Assembly (NCBI RefSeq): GCF_012931685.1
Contig: NZ_JABANC010000009.1
Span: forward strand, 1-59,373
Length of the DNA: 59,373 nt
From: Hanstruepera ponticola
Lineage (GTDB): Bacteria; Bacteroidota; Bacteroidia; Flavobacteriales; Flavobacteriaceae
Reading direction: 5' to 3'
The translations under genes were made by a program, and so were the position numbers. Positions 1 to 9,081 of this stretch are shown here, one piece after another (positions within the stretch are counted from its first letter, which is position 1; every line of letters starts with the position of its first letter). Below the pieces are notes generated by a model that saw only the letters and a program-made list of their open reading frames with translations, searched no databases and was not told the DNA's origin.

Positions 1-871
1 GGCTATATGCACATCCGTCATTTGTTGGACCTGCTGTTGTTACTATTGGCTCACCTACACCACAGTTGTCTGTTGCTTCAAACATTGGTGGTACCAATTC
101 AGCATTACAGCCTAAATCACCTGATTCAGAACTATCGGGATTCAAAGAAATCACAGGTGCTTCATCATCAAAAGTCCATGTGTATGTTACACTACAAGCT
201 TCAAAATCATATGATGTATTACCACATGGATCTGTAGCTTTAAAGATATATGTTACACTTCTCTCACATCCTTCATCATCAAGTATTGTTTCATCAACAA
301 AAACAACTGAATTATCAGCTGCTCCAAAACAATTATCATCTACAGTTATAAAATCTATTAAACTTTCTCCGCTTGGTATAGATTCAGGGTTACAACCTAG
401 ATCACCTCCTGGAATTGCACTACAATTAACCTTGGGAGGCAGATTGTCTTCTGTCCATGTATATGTGATAGAGACTGGGGTTGCGGTGTAACCACAATTC
501 TTTACTAAATATGCCGTCCACGTTTGAGAAAAACTACAATCAAATCCACCAGCATTTTGTGGTCCGTTTGTAGTAACAAAAATATCGCATTTGACATCTG
601 TATCAAATTCAGGCGGAACCACAATAGGGTTACATCCTAAATTAGAATCAACTGCATTTGTTGTAATAACAGCTTGTTGCTGTTCATCTCCAAGTATAGT
701 TCTTTGACTAAAACCTTGAAAAGATAGAAACAAAAAAACCATTAACGTTAACAACAGTTTATAACTGCTATTAGAATGAATGGTTTTTTTATCCCAAAAA
801 GAACATAGTGTTTTTAGAGAGCTCCAACAATTGGTAACTCTCAATTTTGAGGTAAAAGTGTACATTAACAT
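1..871 (-). CDS. Secreted HYR-like repeat protein, N-terminal part (partial, runs off left edge)
   Basis: The minus strand is open from an ATG at 871 (a second ATG lies at 865) to the window edge, about 290 codons with no stop. The first ~37 residues are polar and basic. A hydrophobic segment (LLLTLMVFLFLSFQGFSQ) then looks like a signal peptide ending at a typical Bacteroidota SQ cleavage site. Beyond it the protein is Cys-, Asp- and Pro-rich, with recurring blocks built on LGCNP/LGCNA, a VPP or IPS turn, ATDNC/VDDNC and TYTWTFDD. This is the pattern of HYR-like or Ig-like extracellular repeats in T9SS-exported adhesins. The C-terminus is outside the window, so a T9SS sorting signal cannot be confirmed. 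The 268-bp gap to hutH upstream holds no clear promoter. The unusually long pre-signal extension could mean a wrong start, but no later ATG leaves a usable signal peptide. Confidence 0.8.
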   Translation of the reverse strand, partial: MLMYTFTSKLRVTNCWSSLKTLCSFWDKKTIHSNSSYKLLLTLMVFLFLSFQGFSQRTILGDEQQQAVITTNAVDSNLGCNPIVVPPEFDTDVKCDIFVTTNGPQNAGGFDCSFSQTWTAYLVKNCGYTATPVSITYTWTEDNLPPKVNCSAIPGGDLGCNPESIPSGESLIDFITVDDNCFGAADNSVVFVDETILDDEGCERSVTYIFKATDPCGNTSYDFEACSVTYTWTFDDEAPVISLNPDSSESGDLGCNAELVPPMFEATDNCGVGEPIVTTAGPTNDGCAYS

Positions 872-1139
872 AACATTTTAGTTTGATTAATAATGCGTTA
901 ACATAACACAGTTGTTGTAATACAACAATTACTTTCAAGATGAGCAACATCTTAAAAATAACAAGTTATTCTTATGAAGTAAAATTGAGGCACTTAAATG
1001 CTATTAACCAATTAAATGCTAAAATTGTAGGAAGAATAAATTTAGAAAAAATATTCTGATAACGAATATAAATAATTCACATACCCGTTTCAAAGTAAAT
1101 TAGATAATCGACATTTTTATTAGATAATGTGTAATCTAA

Positions 1140-2648
1140 TTAGTACAATTCAGTATTATCAATTGTTAAATTTTGAAGAAAATTCAATGAGTTCTCTAAA
1201 TCAATATAAAGCTCCCTGTCATTTGATACAAAAGCAACTTCATTTCTATACACAGCTAGAAAAGATTCAATAAAGTCAGAAGATTTTATCGGACTTCTAA
1301 AAGCAATAGCTTGAGCAGCATTAAATAATTCAATTGACAATATGCGTTCAATATTATTAATTAAGTCGTAAGCTTGAGTTGCAGCATTGGCTCCCATACT
1401 AACATGATCTTCTTGACCATTACTTGAAACAATACTATCGACACTTGCAGGCGAAGCTAGTTGTTTATTGGCGCTTACAATACTAGCTGCTGTATATTGA
1501 GGAATCATAAACCCTGAATTCAATCCTGGATTATCAACCAAGAATGTTGGCAATTTCCTTAAACCAGAAACCAATTGAAAAATACGTCTTTCTGAAATAT
1601 TCCCTAATTCAGCCATAGCAATTTTAAGATAATCTAAAGCTAATGCTAAAGGTTGTCCATGAAAATTCCCTCCAGAAATAATCTCATCATCCTGACTAAA
1701 GATATTAGGATTATCAGTTACAGAATTTATTTCTGTTGTAATTGTTTTATTTACAAACTCTAGAGTATCCTTTGTTGCTCCATGAACTTGAGGCATACAT
1801 CTAAAGGAGTAAGGATCTTGAACATGCTCTTTTTCTTGCTTAATTAATTCACTCCCATCAAGAAATTCTCTAACTCGCTCTGCTGTTTTGAGTTGACCTG
1901 AATGAGGTCTAACCAAATGTACTAGTTCATTGAAAGGCTCTATTCTACCATCAAAAGCGTCTAGTGAAATACTACCTATTAAATCTGCTAAATAAGATAG
2001 TTTATATGATTTTATCAATAAACAAGTACCATAAGCACTCATAAATTGTGTTCCGTTAAGTAAAGCCAAACCTTCTTTTGATTGTAATTTAATTGGACTC
2101 CAATTAAACAACTTAAGAATATCTTTAGATTCACAAAATTCATCATGATATAAAACGGTTCCTTTACCTAAAAGTGGTAGTGCCAAATGAGCTAGAGGTG
2201 CTAAATCACCTGAAGCTCCTAAAGAACCTTGGGTATATACAACTGGTAAAATATTATTATTATAAAATGCTATCAACCTTTCAACAGTTTCCAATTGCAC
2301 ACCACTATGCCCATAACTTAACGATTGAATTTTTAAAAGCAACATAACTTTTACAATATCACTTGTTACATGCTCTCCCATCCCACAAGCATGAGACATA
2401 ACTAAATTTTCTTGAAGTTTTGTAAGGTTTTCTTTGGTGATTTTAATGTTATAGAGGGAGCCGAAACCAGTATTAATACCATAAATGGGCTTATCTTGAC
2501 CTCTCAACTTTTCATTTAGATATTCTCTACAAGTATTTATTTTTTGGATGACTTCCTCGGAAAGGGCAAGTTTTTTGTCTTCAGAAATGATATCTGATAT
2601 TTTCTCAATACTTAAAGTTTCTGATGATATGTAGTGAAATGAATCCAT
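1140..2648 (-). CDS. hutH: Histidine ammonia-lyase
   Basis: This 502-residue protein has the normal length for histidine ammonia-lyase, which deaminates L-histidine to trans-urocanate in the cytosol. The Ala-Ser-Gly triad that cyclises into the MIO electrophile is at 145-147 (GSLGASGDLAPLAHL). Other active-site positions also read as HAL: Tyr56 in YGINTGFG, SH at 85-86, Asn198, Gln277-Tyr280-Arg283 in the QDPYSFR stretch, and Glu413 in NGQEDHVSMG. The QEDHVSMG motif favours histidine over tyrosine or phenylalanine as substrate. No hutU, hutI or hutG gene lies beside it, so the rest of the pathway must be elsewhere. It is divergent from the lipoprotein gene at 2768. Confidence 0.95.
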   Translation of the reverse strand: MDSFHYISSETLSIEKISDIISEDKKLALSEEVIQKINTCREYLNEKLRGQDKPIYGINTGFGSLYNIKITKENLTKLQENLVMSHACGMGEHVTSDIVKVMLLLKIQSLSYGHSGVQLETVERLIAFYNNNILPVVYTQGSLGASGDLAPLAHLALPLLGKGTVLYHDEFCESKDILKLFNWSPIKLQSKEGLALLNGTQFMSAYGTCLLIKSYKLSYLADLIGSISLDAFDGRIEPFNELVHLVRPHSGQLKTAERVREFLDGSELIKQEKEHVQDPYSFRCMPQVHGATKDTLEFVNKTITTEINSVTDNPNIFSQDDEIISGGNFHGQPLALALDYLKIAMAELGNISERRIFQLVSGLRKLPTFLVDNPGLNSGFMIPQYTAASIVSANKQLASPASVDSIVSSNGQEDHVSMGANAATQAYDLINNIERILSIELFNAAQAIAFRSPIKSSDFIESFLAVYRNEVAFVSNDRELYIDLENSLNFLQNLTIDNTELY

Positions 2649-2738
2649 ATTAATATTTTATCGGTTTCAAAATTCCACATTCATTGTTTATTATGCAAAC
2701 AAATATCAATAATTAAATAAGATTTTCATTTAAAATTA

Positions 2739-2746
2739 TATTTTTG
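2739..2746 (+). promoter_or_regulatory. Candidate -7 promoter element (TATTTTTG)
   Basis: Matches the Bacteroidota primary sigma -7 consensus TAnnTTTG, 22 bp before the ATG of the thioredoxin-fold lipoprotein. No clear TTG-type -33 element at the expected spacing, so the call rests on the -7 box and position. Confidence 0.5.
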
Positions 2747-2767
2747 ATAAATTAAACAAATAAACCC

Positions 2768-3811
2768 ATGAAAAGAACTTTAATATTACTATGCGCATTA
2801 TCAATTTTTGCGTGTGAAAAAAAAGAAGAAGCTCCTAAAGATTATGTGACTTTTTCAGGTAAAATCACCAATCCTAATAGTGACTCTATAGTTTTGAGAA
2901 CCAGAGATTACTCAAAGACTATTAAAGTTAACGATGATGGTACTTTTAGCGACACTCTTAAAGTTGAAACTGGCATCTATAATTTTTATGATGGCGCGGA
3001 ATCCACTTCTGTTTTTCTTAAAAATGGCTATGAAATTGATATGACGTTAGACGCAAAAATGTTTGATGAAACAGCAAAATATACTGGAAAAGGATCAGAA
3101 CATAGTAATTTTTTAGCGACAAAGGCCTTAAAGGAAGAGAAGTTACTTGACTTTGAGGAGTTAAGCACTATTGAAGACATGCAAACTTTAGAAGAAAGGT
3201 TAGCTAATATAAAAACTCAATTGAGCGAATTTTATTCATCAAATAAGGACATTGATACTTCAATAACTAATAGTGCTAATAAAACGTTAGAACCTATGCT
3301 CGACTCCTACAAAAGATATATTGGTCAAGCTATAGCTCTCAAAAAAGAATTACCTAAAGGTGCAGAGTCTCCGACGTTTGAAAACTATGAAAATTATGAC
3401 GGCACAAAAACATCATTAGAAGATTTAAAAGGTAAATATGTTTACATTGATGTTTGGGCAACCTGGTGCGGACCATGCAAAGCTGAAATACCTGCTTTAA
3501 AGGCTATTGAAGAAGAATACCATGATAAGAACATTCAATTTGTAAGTATGTCTATTGATGATGACAGAACTCATGGAGGATCTTGGGACCAAGCACGTGA
3601 AGACTGGAAGGCCATGGTTAAAGATAAAGAATTAGGTGGAATCCAAATTTTTGCTCCAAAAGGATGGCAATCTGAATTTGTTCAGAATTATAAAATAAAT
3701 GGTATTCCGCGTTTTATTCTTATAGATCCTGATGGTAACGTTGTGACACCTGATGCTCCAAGACCATCAAGTGAAAAATTGAAAGAACTGTTTACGGAAT
3801 TAAATATATAA
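2768..3811 (+). CDS. Thioredoxin-fold (TlpA/ResA-like) lipoprotein
   Basis: A 347-residue exported lipoprotein. Residues 1-16 form a lipoprotein signal with lipobox SIFAC (Cys16), followed by a charged KKEE linker. Residues ~28-115 resemble the DUF4369-type beta domain that precedes thioredoxin folds in Bacteroidota. A helical linker runs to ~200. From ~205 there is a TlpA/ResA-like thioredoxin domain with VWATWCGPCKAEIPAL (active-site CGPC at 234-237) and the cis-proline region GIPRFILIDPDG. Known family members are periplasmic-facing thiol-disulfide reductases. The substrate is not evident from neighbours. It converges with the nnr gene on a shared terminator. Confidence 0.9.
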   Translation: MKRTLILLCALSIFACEKKEEAPKDYVTFSGKITNPNSDSIVLRTRDYSKTIKVNDDGTFSDTLKVETGIYNFYDGAESTSVFLKNGYEIDMTLDAKMFDETAKYTGKGSEHSNFLATKALKEEKLLDFEELSTIEDMQTLEERLANIKTQLSEFYSSNKDIDTSITNSANKTLEPMLDSYKRYIGQAIALKKELPKGAESPTFENYENYDGTKTSLEDLKGKYVYIDVWATWCGPCKAEIPALKAIEEEYHDKNIQFVSMSIDDDRTHGGSWDQAREDWKAMVKDKELGGIQIFAPKGWQSEFVQNYKINGIPRFILIDPDGNVVTPDAPRPSSEKLKELFTELNI

Positions 3812-3830
3812 TCTCATAAATTTTCAAAAC

Positions 3831-3858
3831 AAAAAAGCCACATTATTGTGGCTTTTTT
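3831..3858. terminator. Bidirectional rho-independent terminator
   Basis: An 11-bp perfect inverted repeat (AAAAAAGCCAC, loop ATTATT, GTGGCTTTTTT) between two convergent genes, with A/T tails serving both strands. The TAA stop of the minus-strand nnr gene (3843-3845) lies inside the hairpin loop. Confidence 0.9.
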
Positions 3859-5414
3859 TGCTCTTTATCATTACTTTCTTCTTCAATAGGCTCTTGATTT
3901 TCTGGCAGTTTAAAAAGATCAATATAAGCTTCGCCTAAAGCATCAATAACATCAGAAGCTATAAGGCTTTGATACCCTAAATCTTCAACAGCAATATCTG
4001 CAGCTTTACCATGCAAATAAACGCCGAAAACCGATGACGCTAAAGGATCATACCCCTGCGCTATAAGTCCAGTAATTATTCCAGTTAAAACATCACCTGT
4101 TCCTCCAGTTGCCAATCCAGGGTTTCCAGTAGTATTGACATACAATTTTTCACCCATTACAACAATTGTTTTTGCACCCTTTAATACTACTATCAGCTTA
4201 TTTTTTTTGGAAAAGGCTTTGGTTTTAGCAAGTTTATCAAAATCATCTTTCCATGTTCCTATTAATCTCTCTAACTCTTTAGGATGAGGAGTTAAAACGG
4301 TGTTTTCAGGTAACAACTTAATTAGCTCTTTGTTTTTAGATAGACCATTAAGTCCATCGGCATCGATAACTAAAGGAGATTCATTTTCTTTAAGAAATTT
4401 TTCTAAAGCATCTAGTGTTTGTTCATTAGTTCCCAAACCCACACCAATACCTATAGCACTAGGCTTAAAATCTACTGTGATGTTTGATACAAAAGACTCT
4501 TCATTATCCGTTATAACCATAGCTTCTGGAAAACTTGTTTGCAATGGTACATACCCACATTTGGGCACAAAAGCAGTAATCAAACCTGCACCTGAAGTTA
4601 AAGCAGCTCTACTGGCTAATGTAACTGCACCTATTTTACCATAACTTCCTCCAATTATTAACGCATGACCGTAGTTTCCTTTATGTGAAAATTTTTCTCG
4701 AGGCTTATAAATTGGTAAAACCTCTTGTTTTCCAATCAACTCTACTTCAGTTGGTGTTGTCATTAAATACTCTCTATCTATACCAATATCTAACACTTCC
4801 CACTGTATTGTGTATTTACCTGTAGCTGGCAAAAAGAAAACCAGTTTTGGAGCTTGAAAACTTAACGTATAACCAGCCCAAACAACTTGATTTTCATTTT
4901 CAGGCACTCTATCAGTTATTAAACCTGATGGTATATCTATAGATAATGTAAACGCTTTCGACTGTCTAAAATGTTGAAACAACTTAACAACCCAATCTGC
5001 AGGAGGACGATTTAATCCAATACCAAAAACAGCATCAATAATAATATCTTGAGCCTCAATTGCTGGAAATTCGTCATCAGATCCTAAAAGCGTAGGCCAC
5101 TTTTTTGTGGTTTCCTTTATACGTTCATAATTTATCAAGAAATCTTTGGAGCGCTTATCACTATAATTTACCACATAAGTATGCACGCTATAGCCATGTG
5201 TAATTAAATGACGTGCCACAACCAAGCCATCTCCACCATTATTTCCTATACCACAAAACACGTGAATAGGTACTTGAGCACCTTGCATACGCATGTGAAT
5301 CCAATTAAAAATTTGCGTACCTGCTCGTTCCATTAGTTCAGTAGAAGTAATGTTTTGACGTTCAGCAGTTAACTTATCGCCTTCATATATTTGTTCTTTT
5401 GAAAAAATCTTCAT
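3843..5414 (-). CDS. nnr: Bifunctional NAD(P)H-hydrate epimerase / ADP-dependent dehydratase
   Basis: A 523-residue two-domain repair enzyme that restores NAD(P)H damaged by hydration: it epimerises R- and S-NAD(P)HX and dehydrates S-NAD(P)HX using ADP. The N-terminal YjeF-N epimerase domain (~1-215) carries CGIGNNGGDGLVVARHL (glycine-rich motif at 55-63) and the later Asp in IIIDAVFGIG. The C-terminal ribokinase-like dehydratase domain (~230-500) has GHALIIGGSYGKIGA, a TPHPKELERL motif, and the GGTGDVLTG phosphate-binding signature at about 436-444. The last ~18 residues are a charged low-complexity tail. The gene is cytosolic housekeeping and stands alone on its strand. Confidence 0.95.
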   Translation of the reverse strand: MKIFSKEQIYEGDKLTAERQNITSTELMERAGTQIFNWIHMRMQGAQVPIHVFCGIGNNGGDGLVVARHLITHGYSVHTYVVNYSDKRSKDFLINYERIKETTKKWPTLLGSDDEFPAIEAQDIIIDAVFGIGLNRPPADWVVKLFQHFRQSKAFTLSIDIPSGLITDRVPENENQVVWAGYTLSFQAPKLVFFLPATGKYTIQWEVLDIGIDREYLMTTPTEVELIGKQEVLPIYKPREKFSHKGNYGHALIIGGSYGKIGAVTLASRAALTSGAGLITAFVPKCGYVPLQTSFPEAMVITDNEESFVSNITVDFKPSAIGIGVGLGTNEQTLDALEKFLKENESPLVIDADGLNGLSKNKELIKLLPENTVLTPHPKELERLIGTWKDDFDKLAKTKAFSKKNKLIVVLKGAKTIVVMGEKLYVNTTGNPGLATGGTGDVLTGIITGLIAQGYDPLASSVFGVYLHGKAADIAVEDLGYQSLIASDVIDALGEAYIDLFKLPENQEPIEEESNDKEQKKPQ

Positions 5415-5505
5415 GTGATTGTTTTATATTTTTAACAATTTATCGAATAAAAAAGCCCTTCAATCCAAAAAAAGGGGATTAATTTTTTTATTACAGTAAA
5501 AATAA

Positions 5506-5513
5506 TACTTTTG
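5506..5513 (+). promoter_or_regulatory. Candidate promoter -7 element (TACTTTTG) for the thr operon
   Basis: Exact TAnnTTTG match. It would start transcription about 15 nt before the ATG of a 32-codon leader ORF and ~190 nt before thrA, leaving a long transcribed leader. No convincing -33 TTG box. Confidence 0.6.
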
Positions 5514-5532
5514 ATAGGTATAGACATAAAAA

Positions 5533-5631
5533 ATGCAACTTTCAAACCAAATACACATCAATTTTTCAGCCGTTTCTTCTACGAAGGGTTCTATAATTAC
5601 AGTTGCTTTTTTTACGACCCTTTGGGGTTAA
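5533..5631 (+). CDS. Candidate threonine operon leader peptide (32 aa)
   Basis: A short ORF between the TACTTTTG promoter box and thrA, too short for ordinary gene calling. It encodes 32 residues ending TKGSIITVAFFTTLWG. Thr is at 17, 23, 28 and 29 and Ile at 7, 9, 21 and 22, concentrated in the second half. These are the amino acids read by the thr attenuators known in Proteobacteria. Within its RNA, AAGGGT (5584-5589) can pair with ACCCTT (5617-5622), while ACCC-TTTG-GGGT (5617-5628) can form a competing hairpin, and a run of seven T lies at 5664-5670. I do not see a strong GC-rich terminator, so attenuation is an inference from position and codon content. Confidence 0.45.
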   Translation: MQLSNQIHINFSAVSSTKGSIITVAFFTTLWG

Positions 5632-5706
5632 ATCTATATAAAACTCCGTAATTAATTTATCCTTTTTTTCCCTTACTAACATATTCAATTTATCAACTGA
5701 TTTATT

Positions 5707-8154
5707 ATGAATGTATTAAAATTTGGCGGCACATCTGTAGGCTCCGTAGAAAATATAAAACAAGTTATTGGTATTTTAGAAAACTATTCCAAAACTGAAC
5801 CGTTAATTTGCGTGGTTTCAGCAGTTGGTGGCATAACTAATAAGCTTCTAAAAGCAGGAGAACTTGCTCAAAACAAAAATGAATCTTATCTATCTGAATT
5901 TAAAGATATTAAGTCTATTCATTTAAATATATTGTCTGAATTAATTTCATCTCAGGACACGACTTCAAAAGAGTATTTAGAAACCAAATTACAAGCCCTA
6001 AAAAGCCTTTTAGATGGTATTTATTTAATCAATGAATTATCTCCAAAAACAACTGACAAACTTTTGAGTTTTGGCGAGCTTTTATCCTCATATATAATCA
6101 CAGAAGCACTAAAAGAACGTGGCAACAGTGTTATGAGAAAAAATAGCCAAGAACTCATTGTCACTGATTCCAATTTTACCAAAGCTGAAGTTAATTTTAA
6201 TCTTACAAATACTAACATCTTATCATATTTTGCAGATGCTAAACAATCTATTACCATTCTTCCTGGTTTTATCTCGAAATCAGAAGGTGGCGAACAAACC
6301 ACTTTAGGTCGTGGTGGCTCTGATTTCACAGCTGCGATTATTGCTGCTGCATTACGAGTTAATCGATTGGAAATATGGACTGATGTTAGTGGTATGTACA
6401 CGGCAAATCCGAAATTGGTAAAACAAGCTTATCCTATAAAAAACTTGTCCTACCAAGAAGCTATGGAATTATCTCATTTTGGCGCTAAAGTACTTTATCC
6501 TCCAACTGTACAGCCGGTTTTGGATTACAATATTCCAATCCATATAAAAAATACTATGGTACCAGAAGCTTCTGGAACTATAATTTCCAATGATTACACC
6601 AATGGCAAAACAACCGTAGCGAGAGGTATCAGCCATATAGATAACATGTCCCTACTCACCCTTCAAGGCAATGGCATGGTGGGCATCCCAGGATTCTCAA
6701 AAAGACTTTTTGAAACACTAGCCCAAGAGAAAATTAATGTGATTTTAATCACTCAAGCGTCTTCAGAGCATTCCATTTGCTTTGGAATTGCAAATGTTGA
6801 TACCATAAAAGCTGAAAAAGCTATAAATGCAACTTTTGAGAATGAAATTTCACTTCATAAAATTGATCCCATAATAATTGAGCATGATTTGGCTGTTATA
6901 GCACTAGTTGGTGACAATATGAAAAATCATCAAGGTATTAGTGGACGTTTATTTAGCGCTTTAGGTAAGAATAATATCAATATTCGAGCTATTGCCCAAG
7001 GTGCCTCCGAAAAAAATATTTCGACAGTAATTGCTCAAAAGGATGTAAAAAAGGCACTAAACACTATACATGAACGGTTTTTTGAAGAACAGAATAAGCA
7101 ACTTAATGTGTTTATTACTGGAGTTGGTAACGTTGGTGAACGGTTAATAGAACAAATTAAGCAGCAGAAAAAATACTTAAAAGAACACCTCAAAATCAAC
7201 TTACGCGTCATTGGACTCTCCAACTCACGTAAAATGATATTTGATGATTCCGGATTATCATTAAAAACCTGGAACGTTGATCTTGATAATGGTGAATCAG
7301 CGTCGTTAGAGGCATTTTTTGAACATGTAAAGACTTTCAACTTACGAAATAGTATTTTTGTTGATGTTACGGCCAATGAATCTGTTGCCAAAATGTACAC
7401 TAATTACTTAAAAGAAAGCATTGCTGTTGTTGCATGTAACAAAATAGCCTGTTCTAGTGATATGGAAAACTATAATAATTTAAAACTTTTATCACGAAAA
7501 TATAACGCACCTTTCTTATTTGAAACTAATGTTGGTGCAGGTTTACCCATAATTGACACCTTAAATAACTTAATAGCTTCAGGTGATGAAGTCACGTCTA
7601 TACAAGCTGTTCTTTCGGGCAGTTTGAATTTTGTTTTTAATAATTTTAATGACAAAACAAAATTTCATGACGTGGTAAAGCAAGCCCAATTAGAAGGCTA
7701 TACAGAACCTGATCCCAGAATTGATTTATCTGGTGTTGATGTGGCCCGAAAAATTCTTATTTTGGCAAGAGAAAGTGGCACAGACATGAATTTAGATGAC
7801 ATAGAGAATAAATCCTTTTTAACTAAAGCTAATTTAGAAAGTGATTCTGTAGATAAATTTTATCAAACTTTAATTGATGATGAAGCACATTTTCAAAAAC
7901 TTTATGCCTCTGCACAATCCAAAGATTGCCAGCTAAAATATGTTGCCGAATTCAATAATGGGAAGGCACAAGTGGGCTTGAAAGAAATTCCGCAAGGTCA
8001 TCCATTCTATAATTTAGAAGGAAAAGATAACATTGTCATGTTCTATACCCAACGCTATCCAGAACAACCTATGATAATTAAAGGTGCTGGTGCAGGAGCC
8101 GATGTTACCGCTTCAGGCTTGTTTGCTGATATAATCCGAATTGGAACCAACTAA
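5707..8154 (+). CDS. thrA: Bifunctional aspartate kinase / homoserine dehydrogenase I
   Basis: An 815-residue ThrA of normal length. It catalyses the first and third steps from aspartate to threonine: phosphorylation of aspartate and NAD(P)H reduction of aspartate semialdehyde. The aspartokinase domain (~1-290) opens with KFGGTSVGS and carries the TLGRGGSDFTA nucleotide-site motif. Two ACT-type regulatory segments follow (~310-460), normally the site of threonine feedback inhibition. The homoserine dehydrogenase domain starts near 468 with FITGVGNVGERLI (Rossmann glycines) and includes ETNVGAGLPIIDT and GYTEPDPRIDLSG. First gene of a tight thrA-thrB-thrC operon, with 3 bp to thrB. Confidence 0.97.
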   Translation: MNVLKFGGTSVGSVENIKQVIGILENYSKTEPLICVVSAVGGITNKLLKAGELAQNKNESYLSEFKDIKSIHLNILSELISSQDTTSKEYLETKLQALKSLLDGIYLINELSPKTTDKLLSFGELLSSYIITEALKERGNSVMRKNSQELIVTDSNFTKAEVNFNLTNTNILSYFADAKQSITILPGFISKSEGGEQTTLGRGGSDFTAAIIAAALRVNRLEIWTDVSGMYTANPKLVKQAYPIKNLSYQEAMELSHFGAKVLYPPTVQPVLDYNIPIHIKNTMVPEASGTIISNDYTNGKTTVARGISHIDNMSLLTLQGNGMVGIPGFSKRLFETLAQEKINVILITQASSEHSICFGIANVDTIKAEKAINATFENEISLHKIDPIIIEHDLAVIALVGDNMKNHQGISGRLFSALGKNNINIRAIAQGASEKNISTVIAQKDVKKALNTIHERFFEEQNKQLNVFITGVGNVGERLIEQIKQQKKYLKEHLKINLRVIGLSNSRKMIFDDSGLSLKTWNVDLDNGESASLEAFFEHVKTFNLRNSIFVDVTANESVAKMYTNYLKESIAVVACNKIACSSDMENYNNLKLLSRKYNAPFLFETNVGAGLPIIDTLNNLIASGDEVTSIQAVLSGSLNFVFNNFNDKTKFHDVVKQAQLEGYTEPDPRIDLSGVDVARKILILARESGTDMNLDDIENKSFLTKANLESDSVDKFYQTLIDDEAHFQKLYASAQSKDCQLKYVAEFNNGKAQVGLKEIPQGHPFYNLEGKDNIVMFYTQRYPEQPMIIKGAGAGADVTASGLFADIIRIGTN

Positions 8155-8157
8155 ATT

Positions 8158-9081
8158 ATGGACAGAATAAAGATTTTTTCGCCAGCTACTGTTGCAAATA
8201 TCTCTTGCGGATTTGATGCATTGGGCCTGGCGCTGGAAGGCATCGGCGATGAAATGGTATTCACCAAACGAAATGACAATCAACTCATCATCACTAAAAT
8301 TGAAGGCGCTAACCTACCCTATAACATTAATGAAAATTTAGTAGGAACCGTTATTAAAGCTATGCTTAATGACCAGAATATGCAGCTGGGTTTAGATATT
8401 GAAATTTATAAAGGATTTAAACCTGGAAGCGGATTAGGTTCTAGTGCTGCCAGTGCAGCTGGCACTGCTTTCGCTATTAATGAACTATTAGGTAAACCAT
8501 TTACAAAAACAGAATTAGTACAATTTGCCATGCTAGGTGAAGAAGCCGCTTGTGGCTCTCCAATTGCCGATAACGTGTCCGCTGCTTTGTTTGGCGGTTT
8601 TGTTTTAATTAGAAGTTTAAATCCTGTGGAAGTTATTAGCTTACCAGTTCCCGATAATTTGTTTATATCCGCTTTACATCCACAAATAGAAATCAAAACA
8701 GAAGATGCTCGAAACGTATTACCTCAAGAAATCCCTTTAAAAGATGCCATAACACAATGGTCTAATGTAGGAGGTCTTGTCAGTGGCTTATATACAAACG
8801 ATTACAAATTAATTGGTCGATCACTACAAGATGTTATTGTAGAACCTTATCGCAAAAAATTAATTCCTCATTTTGATTCTGTAAAACGTGCTGCTTTAAA
8901 TACTGGCGCCTTGGGTGCAGGTATTTCTGGTGCTGGACCAACCATCTTTGCCTTATCAAAGGGCATGGAAACAGCCAAAGCCGTTGAAGAATCTATGCGC
9001 AAAGTTTATTCGCATACCGAAATTGAATTTTATACTTTTACATCTGAAATCAGTGTTGATGGCGTCAAAACAATTACTTAA
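8158..9081 (+). CDS. thrB: Homoserine kinase
   Basis: A 307-residue GHMP-family kinase that phosphorylates homoserine at the fourth step of threonine synthesis. It opens with the family pattern FSPATVANISCGFDALGLAL, has the GHMP ATP-binding motif PGSGLGSSAASAAG near 90-102, and a C-terminal GALGAGISGAGPTIFAL loop. It begins 3 bp after the thrA stop and its own stop abuts the thrC start codon, indicating translational coupling in one operon. Confidence 0.97.
   Translation: MDRIKIFSPATVANISCGFDALGLALEGIGDEMVFTKRNDNQLIITKIEGANLPYNINENLVGTVIKAMLNDQNMQLGLDIEIYKGFKPGSGLGSSAASAAGTAFAINELLGKPFTKTELVQFAMLGEEAACGSPIADNVSAALFGGFVLIRSLNPVEVISLPVPDNLFISALHPQIEIKTEDARNVLPQEIPLKDAITQWSNVGGLVSGLYTNDYKLIGRSLQDVIVEPYRKKLIPHFDSVKRAALNTGALGAGISGAGPTIFALSKGMETAKAVEESMRKVYSHTEIEFYTFTSEISVDGVKTIT

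Noticed and set aside
66-491. Plus-strand ORF at the left edge
   Set aside because: It is antisense to the HYR-like adhesin, whose signal peptide and repeats are clear on the minus strand.
5460-5490. AATCC/GGATT hairpin followed by T-run upstream of thrA
   Set aside because: It lies before the promoter box and no plus-strand gene precedes it; probably chance in AT-rich sequence.
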